Positions 1-47,084 of a stretch of 64,000 bases of DNA are shown piece after piece. A model generated the notes under the pieces. It saw only the letters and a program-made list of their open reading frames with translations, made no database searches and was not told the origin of the DNA. The translations under genes were made by a program, and so were the position numbers. How positions within the stretch are numbered: the first letter of the stretch is position 1; each line of letters opens with the position of its first letter. Location of the stretch: positions 8,611,001 to 8,675,000 of the forward strand of contig NC_060898.1 in NCBI RefSeq assembly GCF_014805685.1, read 5' to 3'. Origin of the DNA: Silurus meridionalis (taxonomy: Eukaryota; Chordata; Actinopteri; Siluriformes; Siluridae).

Positions 1-71
1 TTAGACGGGTTGTGGCCATCAAATTTAACATTACCTTATTTTTCCTGTAAAATGACAAATTTCCTCATTCT

Positions 72-170
72 ATTGTGAATAACATATGGGATTATGAGAT
101 TTGCAATCGCTGCATTCCATTTTATTTACATTTTACATATTCCCCAACATTTTTGGAATTGGGGTTGTAC
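72..170. mobile_element. DNA transposon terminal fragment
   Basis: This stretch matches 43702-43809 over about 100 bases, including the end motif CAACxTTTTTGGAATTGGG. That end belongs to the Tc1-like element at 42.8-43.8 kb, so this is a terminal remnant of the same family. Nothing else is recognisable between 171 and 1200. Confidence 0.65.
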
Positions 171-1211
171 AGCTTCATCAAGTCATTCTCTATTACCCAC
201 AATAGACTGTGGGAGAAAGAAAGGGAAAGATAATGACAACAGGAATACTAGTGCAAATATAAAATATGCTGCTTGTGTGCAAGTTTTTATGTTTGTCTAT
301 TCACTAGTTTAATGATTTGCTTAAAAATTTGGTTAGCATATATGCTCTATGCTTGCTTTTGTTTTATAAAATGCCATCCCAGCATTTCTTTTGCAAAGCT
401 GACTGTTTTTCTACAAGAGTGTATCTATGAGAAAGCACTTATGAGTGCTTCTATGCAGGCTTGGTTAGGATCTGCAAAACTGTCTTGATTTATATTTTGT
501 TGCTGGATGTTCCAAACACAATAAAAAAGCAACAATCTGTAGGGGCTATATAGCATAATTAATTCAACTTGTTCAGATATCTTCGACTCCATAGCTCCAC
601 CAAGAATAAGAAAAGCACAAATTAAAAACTAAGCCCTAGTTCTCTAAGGAAATATCTCTAAGGATACTCTTAGGTAAAAGTGCAGAGCAATGAAATGCAA
701 ATCTCATATGAAGAATGAAAAGATACTATAACATTGCATCAGCACTCAATTAAAGCAACAAAAAGGCAATTATTTTTTAGAGTAGATCTTTGAATTTTCC
801 CAGGGCCCCAAGACCCTTTTTAGGACTATTAATGCAGTATTCAACTCACTTGAGACTCCATACCTTTAAGAGACCCTTACATTTTCTTTTTGACAAAGTT
901 AAAACCCTAGATCTTCTACAATTTTATGAGCCTCTTGAATTCATCCAATACTTCTCTTCCCTGACTCATTAAGTGCAGTACAAGGTGAGACTATATACAA
1001 GTGGTATTTATCCATGTGGGAACAAAATTGTAATCCTGACACTGTCTCAGGTAAGCAGAGATAGATGCAGGAAAGAATGCAAATGCAGGAAGGAATTTAT
1101 TGGGAACGAACAATCACAAATACAAAAATCTAAATCCCAAATTGTAACGTGTGCACACACGAGTTTGTGCACACACAAAATCTAAAGAATCAATAATCTG
1201 ATAGAAATAGG

Positions 1212-1450
1212 GAGCAGGATAGTAAACAGAAGAATGTTGAGGAATGTCCAATGGTCATCATTAAAATGGCTAAAGAAGAATAAAGGTGTTGCAATGGCCC
1301 AATGTCCAGACCTCAACCAGAATGAAATACTGTGACAGGACCTTAAGAAAGTTATGCATAAAGAATTGCCAGCAAAACGTAATAAACCAAACCAAACCAA
1401 AGTGGTAAAAAGCAGTGAGCCAGCATTACATTGCAATATACAGCACATGA
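1212..1450 (+). pseudogene. Tc1-like transposase remnant
   Basis: The plus strand reads AQCPDLNQNEIL, a stop, then QDLKKVMHKELPAKR, a degraded version of the SPDLNPIE...W..LK block at the catalytic glutamate of Tc1 transposases. Only this C-terminal part survives and it is interrupted. Confidence 0.5.
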
Positions 1451-1726
1451 TTAGTTCAAATTATTGCTGCTAAAGATGGTTTTACAAGCTACAAGTATCA
1501 TAAGGCGTACTACATTTTTCCACACATGGCTTTTTCATTCTAGCTTGATTTTTGAAAGAAAAAATAATGACATAGTGTTGTTCATCTAAAGTTTAATTTA
1601 CCAAAACCCCTAAAACCTGATAAGAGCAGATGATTTTTATGATTTTACGATTTATTTTGTATGGTTTTTATGTCCTGATATATAAAACTATAGACTTCAA
1701 AGAGACTGCCTTTTCATTTTCATGTA

Positions 1727-2143
1727 CAGTACAGACCAAAAGTTTGGACACACCTTCTCATTCAAAGAGTTTTTTTTATTTTCATGACTATGAAAATTGT
1801 AGAGTCACACTGAAGGCATCAAAACTATGAATTAACACATGTGGAATTATATACATAACAAAAAAGTGTGAAACAACTGAAAATATGTCATATTGTAGGT
1901 TCTTCAAAGTAGCCACCTTTTGCTTAGATTACTGCTTTGCACACTCTTGGCATTCTCTTGATGCCTACTTAGAAGAACCTACAATATGACATATTTTCAG
2001 TTCACTTTTTTGTTATGTATATAATTCCACATGTGTTAATTCATAGTTTTGATGCCTTCAGTGTGAATCTACAATTTTCATAGTCATGAAAATAAAGAAA
2101 ACTCTTGAATGAGCAGGTGTGTCCAAACTTTTGGTCTGTACTG
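1727..2143. mobile_element. 417-bp Tc1-derived MITE with TA target duplication
   Basis: The element starts CAGTACAGACCAAAAGTTTG and ends with the reverse complement, flanked by TA on both sides. Its outer roughly 240 and 170 bases match the two ends of the transposase-bearing element at 55989-57565. It is therefore an internal-deletion derivative that has lost the whole transposase region. Confidence 0.9.
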
Positions 2144-2197
2144 TATATATAATATATATAAACTTTTGGTCTGTACAGTATATATAATATATATATA

Positions 2198-2254
2198 CAG
2201 TACAGACCAAAAGTTTGGACACACCTTGTGTGTCCAAACTTTTGGTCTGTACTG
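2198..2254. mobile_element. 57-bp perfect palindrome made of two transposon tips
   Basis: Two 27-nt arms, each equal to the outer tip of the Tc1 family at 1727-2143, face each other around a 3-nt spacer (CTT), and TA lies on both sides. The adjacent 2126-2194 is a tandem duplication of about 34 bases consisting of the tip plus TATATAATATATA. Confidence 0.9.
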
Positions 2255-2262
2255 TACATCAG

Positions 2263-37043
<34,781 letters not shown>

Positions 37044-37131
37044 CTCCTCTCGCAGCAGTTTTAAACGGCTTCGTCTCTCCTCTCTTCTGTCTCTCTCTCT
37101 TTCCTCCTCGCCTTGATGTTCTGTTTCTTCT

Positions 37132-37188
37132 TCAGCAGCGGAACGATGTAGGAGCTAAAATCTGCCTCGCGTGGTCGTCACTGAGCAT
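37132..37188 (-). other. upstream ORF in the presumed 5' leader of exon A
   Basis: An ATG at 37188 opens an 18-codon frame ending in TGA at 37132, before the A start codon at 37043 and not overlapping it. If transcription begins upstream of 37188, this frame could reduce initiation at the main ATG. The transcription start is not visible, so its presence in the mRNA is inferred. Confidence 0.45.
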
Positions 37189-37810
37189 TATGCGTCTCTC
37201 CCAGGTCTGGCTCTTCTGGATCTTCAAGTTGGCTCAGGAACCGCAGCCCGAGCTGCAGGAGCTTCTGAAGTTTTTAGTTCTCTGGGAGTGAGCAAGAGGA
37301 TGGAATAGAGAGCGTGCGCGCGCGTCCGAGCTCCCTGAGACCGGATATGACACTCAGTCGCGTGGAACAAATCAGCAGAGAGATGGAAAGATATTGCAGA
37401 CGAAATAGAGATATCAATAATTACGAATATTCCGTAAGGTGTCCATTAATAAATTATAAAGAAATACAAGTTGAACATAAGGAAATTACTAGTAGACTGG
37501 CAACCTGTGTACATTTTCTGGCTTTTCTGATGGAAATATTAATACGTATTGTTAATTCATGTGAAGCTCGTGTAAGGAAACACTCGCTGGTCTGCTTCAA
37601 ATAATACAAACCGCCAAAATCTTCAGCGTGGAAAAACGAAATTGCTTTTTTTCGTTTATAAAAGTTTATAAAACTACCACGATACATATTTATGGACAGG
37701 TTGCATATTTATGAATGTCTGATGCATATACGAGGTGGCAGAAGCATATGTATTAGCATAGTCAAGACAGTTCAAATGATGTTATACTACTACTGCACTA
37801 CTACTGCTAC

Positions 37811-37844
<34 letters not shown>

Positions 37845-37910
37845 TGTTCCTAATTTCCACACATTGTAATATTTATTCACATGAACAAAATTTACCTCAG
37901 ATGGAATGGT

Positions 37911-37941
<31 letters not shown>

Positions 37942-38065
37942 CAGTTGTATATAAGCTTTTACAGTTGGATATTAGATTTTAGATATTGTAAGTTTTCTAA
38001 ATGTTCTGTGTTAAGCTTCATTACAGATTAAACATTCTGGACCATATACAGAGCTCATTTTCATT
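37189..38065. other. olfm1 upstream flank
   Basis: CpG-richer to about 37.35 kb, then AT-rich with an (AAT)n run (37809-37843) and a (GT)n run (37915-37942). No gene is visible. Confidence 0.5.
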
Positions 38066-38788
38066 TTCAAAAGTGAGTACACCCTAAGTCGTTACAGCTG
38101 AACGTTCTGTAACCGTGCAAAGCCACATGTCCTATTCATCATGTTCATGTTTTTGTCTGCTTGACAGGACCATACAAATTAGTGTATCTTTTATTAGAGC
38201 AGTTAAAACTTGGTGCTTAGAGTACAATTCTCTCATACTGACCACTGGATGTTCAACATGGCACTTCATGGCAAAGAACTCTTTGAATTACAATTGTTTC
38301 TTTCCACAAAGGTGGTCTAGGCTATAAGAAGATTGGTAACACCCTGAAACTGAATTACAGTACAGTGGCAGGGTCATACAGAGGTTTTCCAAAATGGGTT
38401 CCACTAGGAACAGGCCTGGCAAGGGTCAATCAGAGAAGTTGCGTCCTTGTGCCGTGCTGCTGCTTCAAAAAACAGACGCATGAGTGCTACCAGCATTGCT
38501 TTAGAGGTTGCAGAAGCGCAAGGTCCGCTCGTCAGTGCTCACACCATACGCCGCACACTGCAACAAGTTCGTTTGCAAGGCCATTGGATTAGAAGGAAGC
38601 CTCTTCTGAAGCAGGCTCACAAGAAAGCTCGCATGAATTTCTGAAACCATGTCCTGTAGTCTGATGAGACTAAGATAAACTTGTCTGGCTCAGATGGAAT
38701 GTAGCATGTGTGGTGACACCCTTGTGAGGAGCACCAAGAAAATTATGTCTTGCCTACAGTCAATTATGGTGGTGGTAGCATCAGTTAG
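38066..38788 (+). pseudogene. Tc1-like transposon fragment
   Basis: It opens with AAAAGTGAGTACACCCTAAG, the same end as the element closing at 55840. It contains broken transposase frames: MALHGKELF, then SAHTIRRTLQQVRLQGHWIR and KPLLKQAHKKAR. It stops abruptly at GGTGGTGGTAGCATCA where LINE sequence begins. Confidence 0.8.
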
Positions 38789-39396
38789 TTCAGAATGCAG
38801 GAGCTTAAGTCCTTACTAGATCAAGAAATGGTCAATCTTGCATTGATTATAAAAATAACACTAATGATATATAAAGCACGTAACAGTCTGATGCCGAAGT
38901 ATCTAAATTAACTTCTATACCATCCCCCATGCCCACTTAGATCAAAAAGTAAAGGCTATTTGTTGGTACCTCAGCAGGGGGCAGATCTTTCTCTTATAAA
39001 GTCCCACAGATATGGAACAGCTTTCCAATTAGTCTAGACACAGTCTCAATGTTCAAGTTGAGCCTGAAAACATATTTATTTAGTCGTCTTTTATGTGTAG
39101 ATTTTTTTAGGGTAAAGGAGCAGATCTGGAGGGATCATGGATATAGAGTGTTGTGAACTAGGATATTTGTATTCTGTCGTCCCCTCTCTCTCAAAAGATC
39201 ACTCAGGTTTGTTGACAGTGGTGTGGTGGGTCATCTCTTATCCCAGATATCCCTCATGTCTGTGTTACCTTCTGGTTCTCCCTTTTAGTTATGCTGCCAT
39301 AGCAAGTCTTTCTGGAGTCCCCAAATGCATAGTGTCCTTGAGTTTTATACAACAATAATGATAATAATCCATATCCTTCTCTCCCTGTCACCCATC

Positions 39397-39456
<60 letters not shown>

Positions 39457-39520
39457 CAAGTTAAACATTCTCCTGAGGTTCCAGTGACCACTGTTCCCGC
39501 CCCTCTCCTCTCCTTGGATC
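38789..39520 (+). mobile_element. Rex1-like LINE fragment
   Basis: It matches the LINE at 49676-51328 (GGGGGCAGATCTTTCTCTTATAAAG; TGTGTTACCTTCTGGTTCTC), including a CT microsatellite (39406-39452) at the same place in the 3' UTR. It is broken and truncated on both sides. Confidence 0.8.
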
Positions 39521-40442
39521 TGCCCGCTTCACCAACCTCAACCTGTCCATCACTTCTGCAAACAGGAAAGGGCTCAGAGCCGATCCTTGATGAAGTCCAA
39601 CCTCCACCTTGAACCAGTCTATTGTTCCTATTGCACACTTTACTGTTGTCCCACTGTCCTCATACATGTCCTGCACCACCCTCACATACTTCTCTGACAC
39701 ATCTGACCTCCTCATACAATACTACAACTCCTCTCTCGGAACCAACTCCTCATCACCTCTGTTTCCTTCACCTACATGCCCATTAATGTCTGCCCCAATC
39801 ACCAATCGTTCATTCCTTGGTAAACTCTTTACCACTTCAGAATTTTTTTTTTTCCTCCATCGCACAACCCACTTGTGGAGCATAGGCACTGATGACATTT
39901 ATCATCACCCCTTCCAGCTTCATCACAATTTCCAGCTTTAACCTTTTCAGAAACTCTCTTCACCTCCACTACACTCTTACTTAACTCTTCTTTCAGAATC
40001 ACTCCTACACGATTTCTCTTTCCATCCACACCATGGTAGAACAGTTTAAATCCACCACCAATGTTCCTGACCTTACTCCCTTTCCATTTGGTCTCCTGAA
40101 CACACAGCATATCTACCTTTCTCCTCTCCATCATATCAGCTACCTCTCTCTCTTTATCAGTCATAGTACCAACATTTAAAGTACCAACCCTTACCTCCAC
40201 TCTCCTACACGTCTCCTTTCCCTGCTGTCTCTGTAGACGTCTTCCTCCTCTCCTTCTCCTCCTTCGGCCAACAGCAGCCTAATTTCCACCGGTACCCTGT
40301 TGGCTAACAATGCCATGTGGCGGTCGTTGGTAACCCAGGCCTCGACCTATTTGTAATCCATATATTTGATTTGGCGGATGTTTTACGCTGGATGCCCTTC
40401 CTAAAGCAACCCTCCCCATTTATCCGGGCTTGGGACCGGCAC
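39521..40442 (-). mobile_element. RTE-like LINE, internally deleted
   Basis: On the minus strand, a 5' region (40442-40200) shared with the SINE body is followed by an endonuclease start: VGTLNVGTMTDKERE, VDMLCVQETKWKG and FYHGVDGKRNRVGV. A reverse-transcriptase piece follows: YVRVVQDMYEDS and VGLHQGSALSPFLFAEVMD. The region between them is deleted and the 3' end is missing. Confidence 0.85.
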
Positions 40443-41090
40443 TAAGGACCCTAATGGCTGAGTAAATTTATATGCTATTATATTGGCCCTTATTACTATC
40501 ATTTTATTTGCTTTTTTTTCGTCTTTGGCTTTTATGTATCATATTTGCAAAAAAGTCATCCTTAAAAGCATATACTGCATATAGATAATTTTATTCATCT
40601 GATTGAACTGATCAGAAAATCTTTTTTAATACCTGTGTTACCATTTCTTAATGGAAAACAAATTTCTCATGTAAATATTTTATTTTCCATCTAATTGATA
40701 ACTCTAACTATTTTAATAATTGATAAATATTAAAATAGTTTGTCTTAAGTGTTGATCTAAAATACCTTTTTTGTGGTGCACTGATACAGTTTTATAATGT
40801 TTCATCAGACTCCTTGTACCAGCCTGGTATTAGCTGGAACACTAATTTTATCTGTCTGATTCATAAATGTGTCTTGGTTTGATGGGGCTGATGGCATTAT
40901 TAGAAATGACCTACTTATTTGGGAAGTAGGATTCGTGCATATCACCCAAAAGCAGCAATAGAAGTAAAGCCGAAATAAAGGGAATGTTAATAAGAAAGTA
41001 GGCTGGCTGGAACTAGACAGACACCAGGGAAAGGTCTATCAGAGTGAGAGAAAAAATGTGTATAGGAGATTGAAAAAATAAATGGGAGAG
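40443..41090. other. unassigned intergenic
   Basis: AT-rich sequence without a recognisable feature. Confidence 0.5.
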
Positions 41091-42190
41091 AGCCACTTGG
41101 TGAAATGGTTTGTGTTTCTTTGACTGGGACCATTGGGTCTGTCTGAGAGGGATAAATGGGTGTGCCTTTGACTGGGATAAATAGACTTGACTTTGAGAGG
41201 GACAGATGGAAGTGTCATTAAATATTACAGATTAATTATTACATAAATTATTACAGATATTACAGAAGGACATGTTTTCATACCAGAACTATTGGTGTGT
41301 GTGTGAAATAGATAAGTGTGTCTTTGACTGGAATAGATGGGTGTGTCTGAGTGAGACCTATAGGTGTAACTTTTAGTGGGACAGATAGCTGTGACTGAGA
41401 AATACAGAAGGGGTGTGTCTTTCAGAGTGACAAATAAATGTATCAGAAACGTACAGATTGCGTGTCTTCAAATGAGACAGATAGATGTGTCTTTGAATGG
41501 AATAAATGCGTATCTCTGAGTGGGACAGATGTGTATCTTTGACTGGGATAGATGGGTGTGGATCTGAGTGAGACAGCGGAGTGTGTATTTGATAAGGACA
41601 AATGGATTTGTCTGAGAAAGACAGATGGGTGTGTCTGAGAGGTACAAATGTGTGTGTATCTTTAAGTGGGAAAGATTTCTGCCTCCTTGAATTGGTGTGT
41701 AGGTGTAGGCGTGTCCTTAACTGGAGGTAAATTTGTGTGAGACAGATGAACGTATAAGGGCATTTCTTGCATATGAATTATTGGTTTGACTGTATGAGAT
41801 GTATGTGTTTTTGACTGGGATAAATAAGTATGTATTTTTATGGGATAGGTGTGTCTGACTGGGAGAGATAATGTGTCGGACTGGGAGAAATTGGTTTGTC
41901 TGACTGGGAGAGATGGTGTGTATTACCAGGGATAAATATATGTGCCAGAGATGGACAGACAAAAATCTATGGACTTATCTTTGTGTGGGAGAGATGGTTT
42001 TGCCTTTGACTGACATGTTTTGACCATGGCAGATTGGTGTGTCTGAATGGAATAGAACAGTTGGACAGATATTTGTGTCTGAATGAGAGTGGCCAGTGTG
42101 TTTAAGTGTGATGAGATGTTTTAAGGTGTTTTTAAGAGGGACAAGATAAGTGTGTTTGAGTGTGATGAGAGATGGTCACAGTGGGGGCAC
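41091..42190. repeat. degenerate minisatellite-like array
   Basis: Variants of a unit such as TGTGTCTTTGACTGGGATAGATGGG repeat for about 1.1 kb with irregular spacing (roughly 20-45 bases). GACAGATGG, TGTGTCTGAG and ACTGGGATAAAT are the recurring cores. Units have drifted strongly and no long frame is conserved. Confidence 0.8.
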
Positions 42191-42491
42191 AAATGGGATT
42201 TTATATAAGTCAGACAAAAGCGTGTGTCTTCAAGCATGTATCAACTAGCATTCATTGCCATCTGATTGCAGTCAATATTTGGGTCAATTTTATTATGTTA
42301 TCTACTCAGCTAGCATTAAATGTAAATATTATAAACTGATAAATATAAAATTATGAATCATTTCATAATCATCTTAGCTAACTACCTAAAAAGTATGTGG
42401 AAAAAAACTATACTTATATATAAATGCCAGTGGACCTCTTCCCACACAATAACTTATTTAGTTAATGTGATTCAATGTGTGTAGGTTGAAT

Positions 42492-42573
42492 TTGTGAATC
42501 TGTGTAAAGCTGCTTTGAGACAATGTTCATTGTTAAAAGTGTTATACAAATAAAAATGAATTGAATTTAATTT
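42492..42573 (+). mobile_element. Rex1-like LINE 3' tail
   Basis: It holds GTGTAAAGCTGCTTTGAGAC and the AATAAAAATGAATTGAATT end, equal to the tail at 51250-51326. Confidence 0.85.
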
Positions 42574-42779
42574 AATTTAGCTTATTTAATGAAAAAAAAG
42601 AGGAAGTCAAGAGAGATGCAGAATCCTGAAGCAATTTTTATTCTTTATTAGTGTGTTCTTAGTATGATTAATATTTAAATGTAAATATGTGTCAACTTAA
42701 ACATTGATTCTAGAGATCGTTTATCTATATCAGTATCTCTCATTTAATTAAGCTAATGTTTTACATTTTCCTCCATTTG

Positions 42780-42832
42780 GTCTTTTGGACAATCCTAGAG
42801 TCTAGTCAGCAGTAGAAGCTCTTCCTATTGCC

Positions 42833-42903
<71 letters not shown>

Positions 42904-43810
42904 TGTATATACAACAACTTGGGTTGTCCTTATCCTCTTTAGTCTGGATGACATGGTGTCCCAGTTTTCCAAAAAAAACTTCAAATTTTGATTCGTCTGA
43001 CCACAGAACAGTTTTCCACTTTGCCACAGTCCATTTTAAATGAGCCTTGGCCCAGATGTTTAGATATGGCTTTATTTTTGACCAGTAGAGTTTTAGTCAG
43101 CAACAGCGAATGGATTGTGGATCACCGGGATTGTGTTCACTGGATTGTTCACTGGATTGTGTTCACCGACAATGTTTTCTGGAAGTATTCCTGAGCCCAT
43201 GTTTTTCATTACAGTAGCATTCCATGTGATGCAGTGCTGTCTAAGGGCACGAAGATCACAGGCATCCAGTATGGTTTTCCGGCCTTGACTCTTACGCACA
43301 GAGATTGTTCCAGATTCTCTAAATCTTCGGATGATATTATGCACTGTAGATGATGATAAGTTCAAACTCTTTGCAATATTTCTCTGAAAAACTCCTTTCC
43401 AATATTGCTCCAATATTTTTCGTCGCAGCATTGGGGGAATTGGTGATCCTCTGCCCATCTTGACTTCTGAGAGACACTGCCACTCTGAGAGGCTCTTTTT
43501 ATACCCAATCATTGCCAATTGACCTAATAAGTTGCAACTTGGTTCTCCAGCTGTTCCTTATAAGTACATTTAACTTTTCCGGCCTCTTATTGCTACCTGT
43601 CAGGACTTTTTTGGAATGTGTAGCTCTCATGAAATCCAAAATGACATGACATGGCATGATATTTCAAAATGTTTTATTTTCAACATTTGATATGTTATCT
43701 AAATTCTATTGTAAATAAAATATAAGTTTATGAGATTTGTAAATTATTGCATTCCTTTTTTATTCACAATTTGTACAGTGTCCCAACTTTTTTGGAATTG
43801 GGTTTGTACA
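42780..43810 (-). mobile_element. Tc1-like transposon, truncated, with internal TA tract
   Basis: The minus strand carries RRKILEQYWKGVFQRNIAKS, SSSTVHNIIRRFRESGT (a helix-turn-helix), KSQGRKTILDACDLRAL and, after a break, KTVLWSDESKFEVFFG with the first catalytic D. The rest of the catalytic domain is lost, and a TA microsatellite (42833-42901) lies where it should continue. The right terminus CCCAACTTTTTTGGAATTGG also occurs at 140-160. Confidence 0.85.
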
Positions 43811-44135
43811 TGTAATAACTAATGTCATTGTAGATGATCATAAAGAATATAAATTATATTATTAGTTAGCACAGTTAGGGCTAACTGTGGATTATCACAA
43901 CATTTTGATAAATGTACCTTTTCATACTTTTCTACAAAAATTTTAGAATTGTTTTCTAAAAAAAAAAAGAATTCAAGATATTAAGAGAGAAAAAAAGGAA
44001 AAAGACAGGCATGCATGTGTACAACCCTTAATAGCACATTTCCTTTGCTGTTGCTATGGCAACCTCTTGTCCTAGTTGGGACCTGTAGGAAATAAAAATC
44101 TTGTATTTTCTATTGCCCAACATATGTGCAATCAC

Positions 44136-44218
<83 letters not shown>

Positions 44219-44730
44219 ATCGAATCCAATAAAAGCTGCAAGTATAATTTTTTGTGCTCCGGCTTGGGGAACCTCACATTCACAGATGCACTTTTGCTGT
44301 TGTCAATGCAATCACAGGAAAGCACAGCTATAACCTGTAGGCAATCGATTCAGGAGTGATTTGTAGTTTTCGGTCATTATGTGTATAAGTTGACTGCAGA
44401 TAGTATTATAAAGAAAATACTGACTATAGGTCTAGATGCAAAATGGGAAGCAGGTACAATAGTTGTTTGAAGTAGCTACTACTATAGTTCCTATACATCA
44501 AGATCCTACTAAAATCAAGTGGTAGTTGATATCAAAATTCTCACACTTTTCTCCTTTGTCACAGACATTTAAAAAGAGAAAATGTTTGACTTTAGGTAGT
44601 GTAATACTTGTTTTGATGTCACATTCATATCATGCTAACAAAAAATATTTTGACATGTCTTTACTGTGCTCATGTCTGAATATGAAGTAACTTTACAGCA
44701 GTTAAAGAAATGTTTGGTTCTATGAGTTTA
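43811..44730. other. unassigned, with (CA)n microsatellite
   Basis: AT-rich intergenic sequence containing about 37 CA units at 44139-44213. No gene is visible. Confidence 0.6.
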
Positions 44731-45050
44731 CAGTGCCTGTCAAAAGTTTGGAAACACCTAGTCTTTTATCATTTTTTACACCCACACAGGTTCCTTTTTT
44801 TGATATGCAACAGAATAGGTTAATGGCAAAAACACAAGAATTGGGGACTGAATGACAGGAAGGAAGTTCTGTAGAGATATGAGTCCAAATATGAGATTTT
44901 TGGTTAAAACAGAAGAACGAATATAAGAATGAGAAGAGGAGAGAAGATGTTATTAGACTGTCTTACACAGTCAAACATAAAGATGTCTGGATGCCAAGAG
45001 TGTGTAAAGCTGCTATTTATGCTAAGGGAGGATTTTTTTTATATAAAATA
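44731..45050 (+). mobile_element. Tc1-like transposon end, truncated
   Basis: It begins CAGTGCCTGTCAAAAGTTTG after TA. Inside, a degraded stretch near 44960-45020 (GATGTCTGGATGCCAAGAGTGTG) resembles the Tc1 C-terminal region. No matching right end follows directly. Confidence 0.65.
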
Positions 45051-47084
45051 AAGTTTAACATTGTACATTTACACATTTGTTGCTCAAAATAAAGCTTCAT
45101 AATATTAAATTACCTGCTTGGTTACATATAAACAAAAGGAGCATGTATTTGTTTTTTTCAAACATTTAACATCATCAAAACAACAAACGTACAAGTATTT
45201 ATAGTTTATAGTTTTATAGTCAGGATTGATTTGCGTTAAAAAATAAGTTAAATACACACTCTTTATGATAATTAACTAGTTAACTTTAAAAGCATATGTG
45301 ATTGCATGTGGTTCTGTCACATATTTATGACATTTAGCAGAAACCCTTATCCAGACTGACTCACAGAAATGTCTACAATCAATGATGTCTTAAGAAATAC
45401 TGGTTGAATAGGTCAAGGACTGAAATTACTATCAGCCTAAATATTGTTGGGACAATAAAACCATTAAAATCCTACAGACAGAACAATAATTTTTAATACC
45501 AAAATAAGTACTTACAGCTGGCAACTTGGCTGTTTATACATTTAGGGGAAGTATACCCACGGGTATGTTCTAATGTAAAACCACTGGGGTGAGTTTGAGA
45601 GGAGTGTGCAGGTATAGTGTTATAGGTAGATCATAGGTAATGCTGCAAGCCTTCCACTCTGTTCAGACATTGTTTACTTTTAATAAGATAATTTCCAGTG
45701 AAAATCAGTGTCTCATGCCTGTCTTAATGCTGTCCATTAAGTAAGAGGGCATTTCAAATGTTTTATTTTAACCGAGTAAGTTTATGCTGCCCATTGTATT
45801 TAGATGCCTTTGTATTTACAGTCAGATGCTAGTTAGCTAACATTAAATACCAAAGTTGAGTAGATTCAAGTAATGTTACAACCTAACAATAACACACAGA
45901 CTGAAATTAGACGTTGTTGTTAAACACGGAAAACAAGGAACCTGACTAGATAAACAGTCTAATGAGAATTATGCAGACTAACATTAGTTTAGCGTATGCC
46001 TAAACTTGCCCTATTTTCTAGTTCACATAATATTTGCTATCCATATGCAAAACAATAATTCATGTGACACATTTAATACAAACATATGAAGTACAGTATG
46101 AAGTTATAATCTTTTTCTTTCGGCTTCTCCCTAAATAACATAATTGCAGATATTCTCTCAGCAGTCTTTATTTTGTTTGTCAGCTGACAATTGAATGAGA
46201 AATGACTGTGTTTTATCCATTAATACTGCAGGAGCAAAACTTGCCTCACATGCTGGTTTATTATAATGTTCCAGTAAAGAAGTTTATTATTACAGCTATT
46301 AATTTTTTATTAAAAACTGAAATGTGGATTAACATAATAAGAAATAACACAGCAAAATGACCCAACCTGCTGAACCCAGTGACTTGGCTATGTAAATATC
46401 CTAGCATTCTTGGAGTATAAGAAGCACAGATAGTTATCTATGACTCAATATGTGTCTGGGTGGGAATAAAAATAAAACTGCCAGCAGTGTTTTCTCCCTT
46501 GAGCCTTCTCTCCCACTCCTAACACAAGAAACCCAGAGAGAGACTTCACTAAACTCAGTAATGAGATTTGCAGTATTTTGGCATGTCTGTATTCTGTTAA
46601 ACTCAACTCATACAGTGACAAAGATAGGTAGACAGACCAAGACAGAGATTTATTACAGATATCCAATTGTAAATATACAAATGCACAAAACATACAATAA
46701 TGTATACAAGGATATATAAACAATAAGTGTATGAACATGGACTTACATTACACACAACAAACCTGAATGATGATGGACAGACACACAAAAGGCAGAGAGG
46801 GGAAAGGGAAATAGGAAAGTGATAAGAAAGTGGGACAAGCAAAAGATAAAATGACTAGAGATAAAGAAAAGGGAGGTTGTTATATGCAAAATGGTCTTTC
46901 CATTTCTTTTTATATGGAACATTTCCATGCAGTAAAACAGAAGAAATTATGGAATCCAAGAATAGAAATTACAAAAAAGAAAAAAGAGAAAGAGAGAGGA
47001 TGGGGAAAAAAGAGATGTGTAGGATTGTGGCCGCTCCGTGGGAGGACGTGTGCTTGTTAAAGTGTTTGTGTCGGTGTGTGTGTG
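45051..47084. other. unassigned intergenic
   Basis: Contains one short L2-like LINE tail (45330-45380, CATTTAGCAGAAACCCTTATCC). The purine-rich 46.75-47.0 kb shows no gene. Confidence 0.5.

Noticed and set aside
46117..46133. Short match to the RTE/SINE tail (TTTCGGCTTCTCCC)
   Set aside because: Only about 15 bases match and no element can be defined around it.
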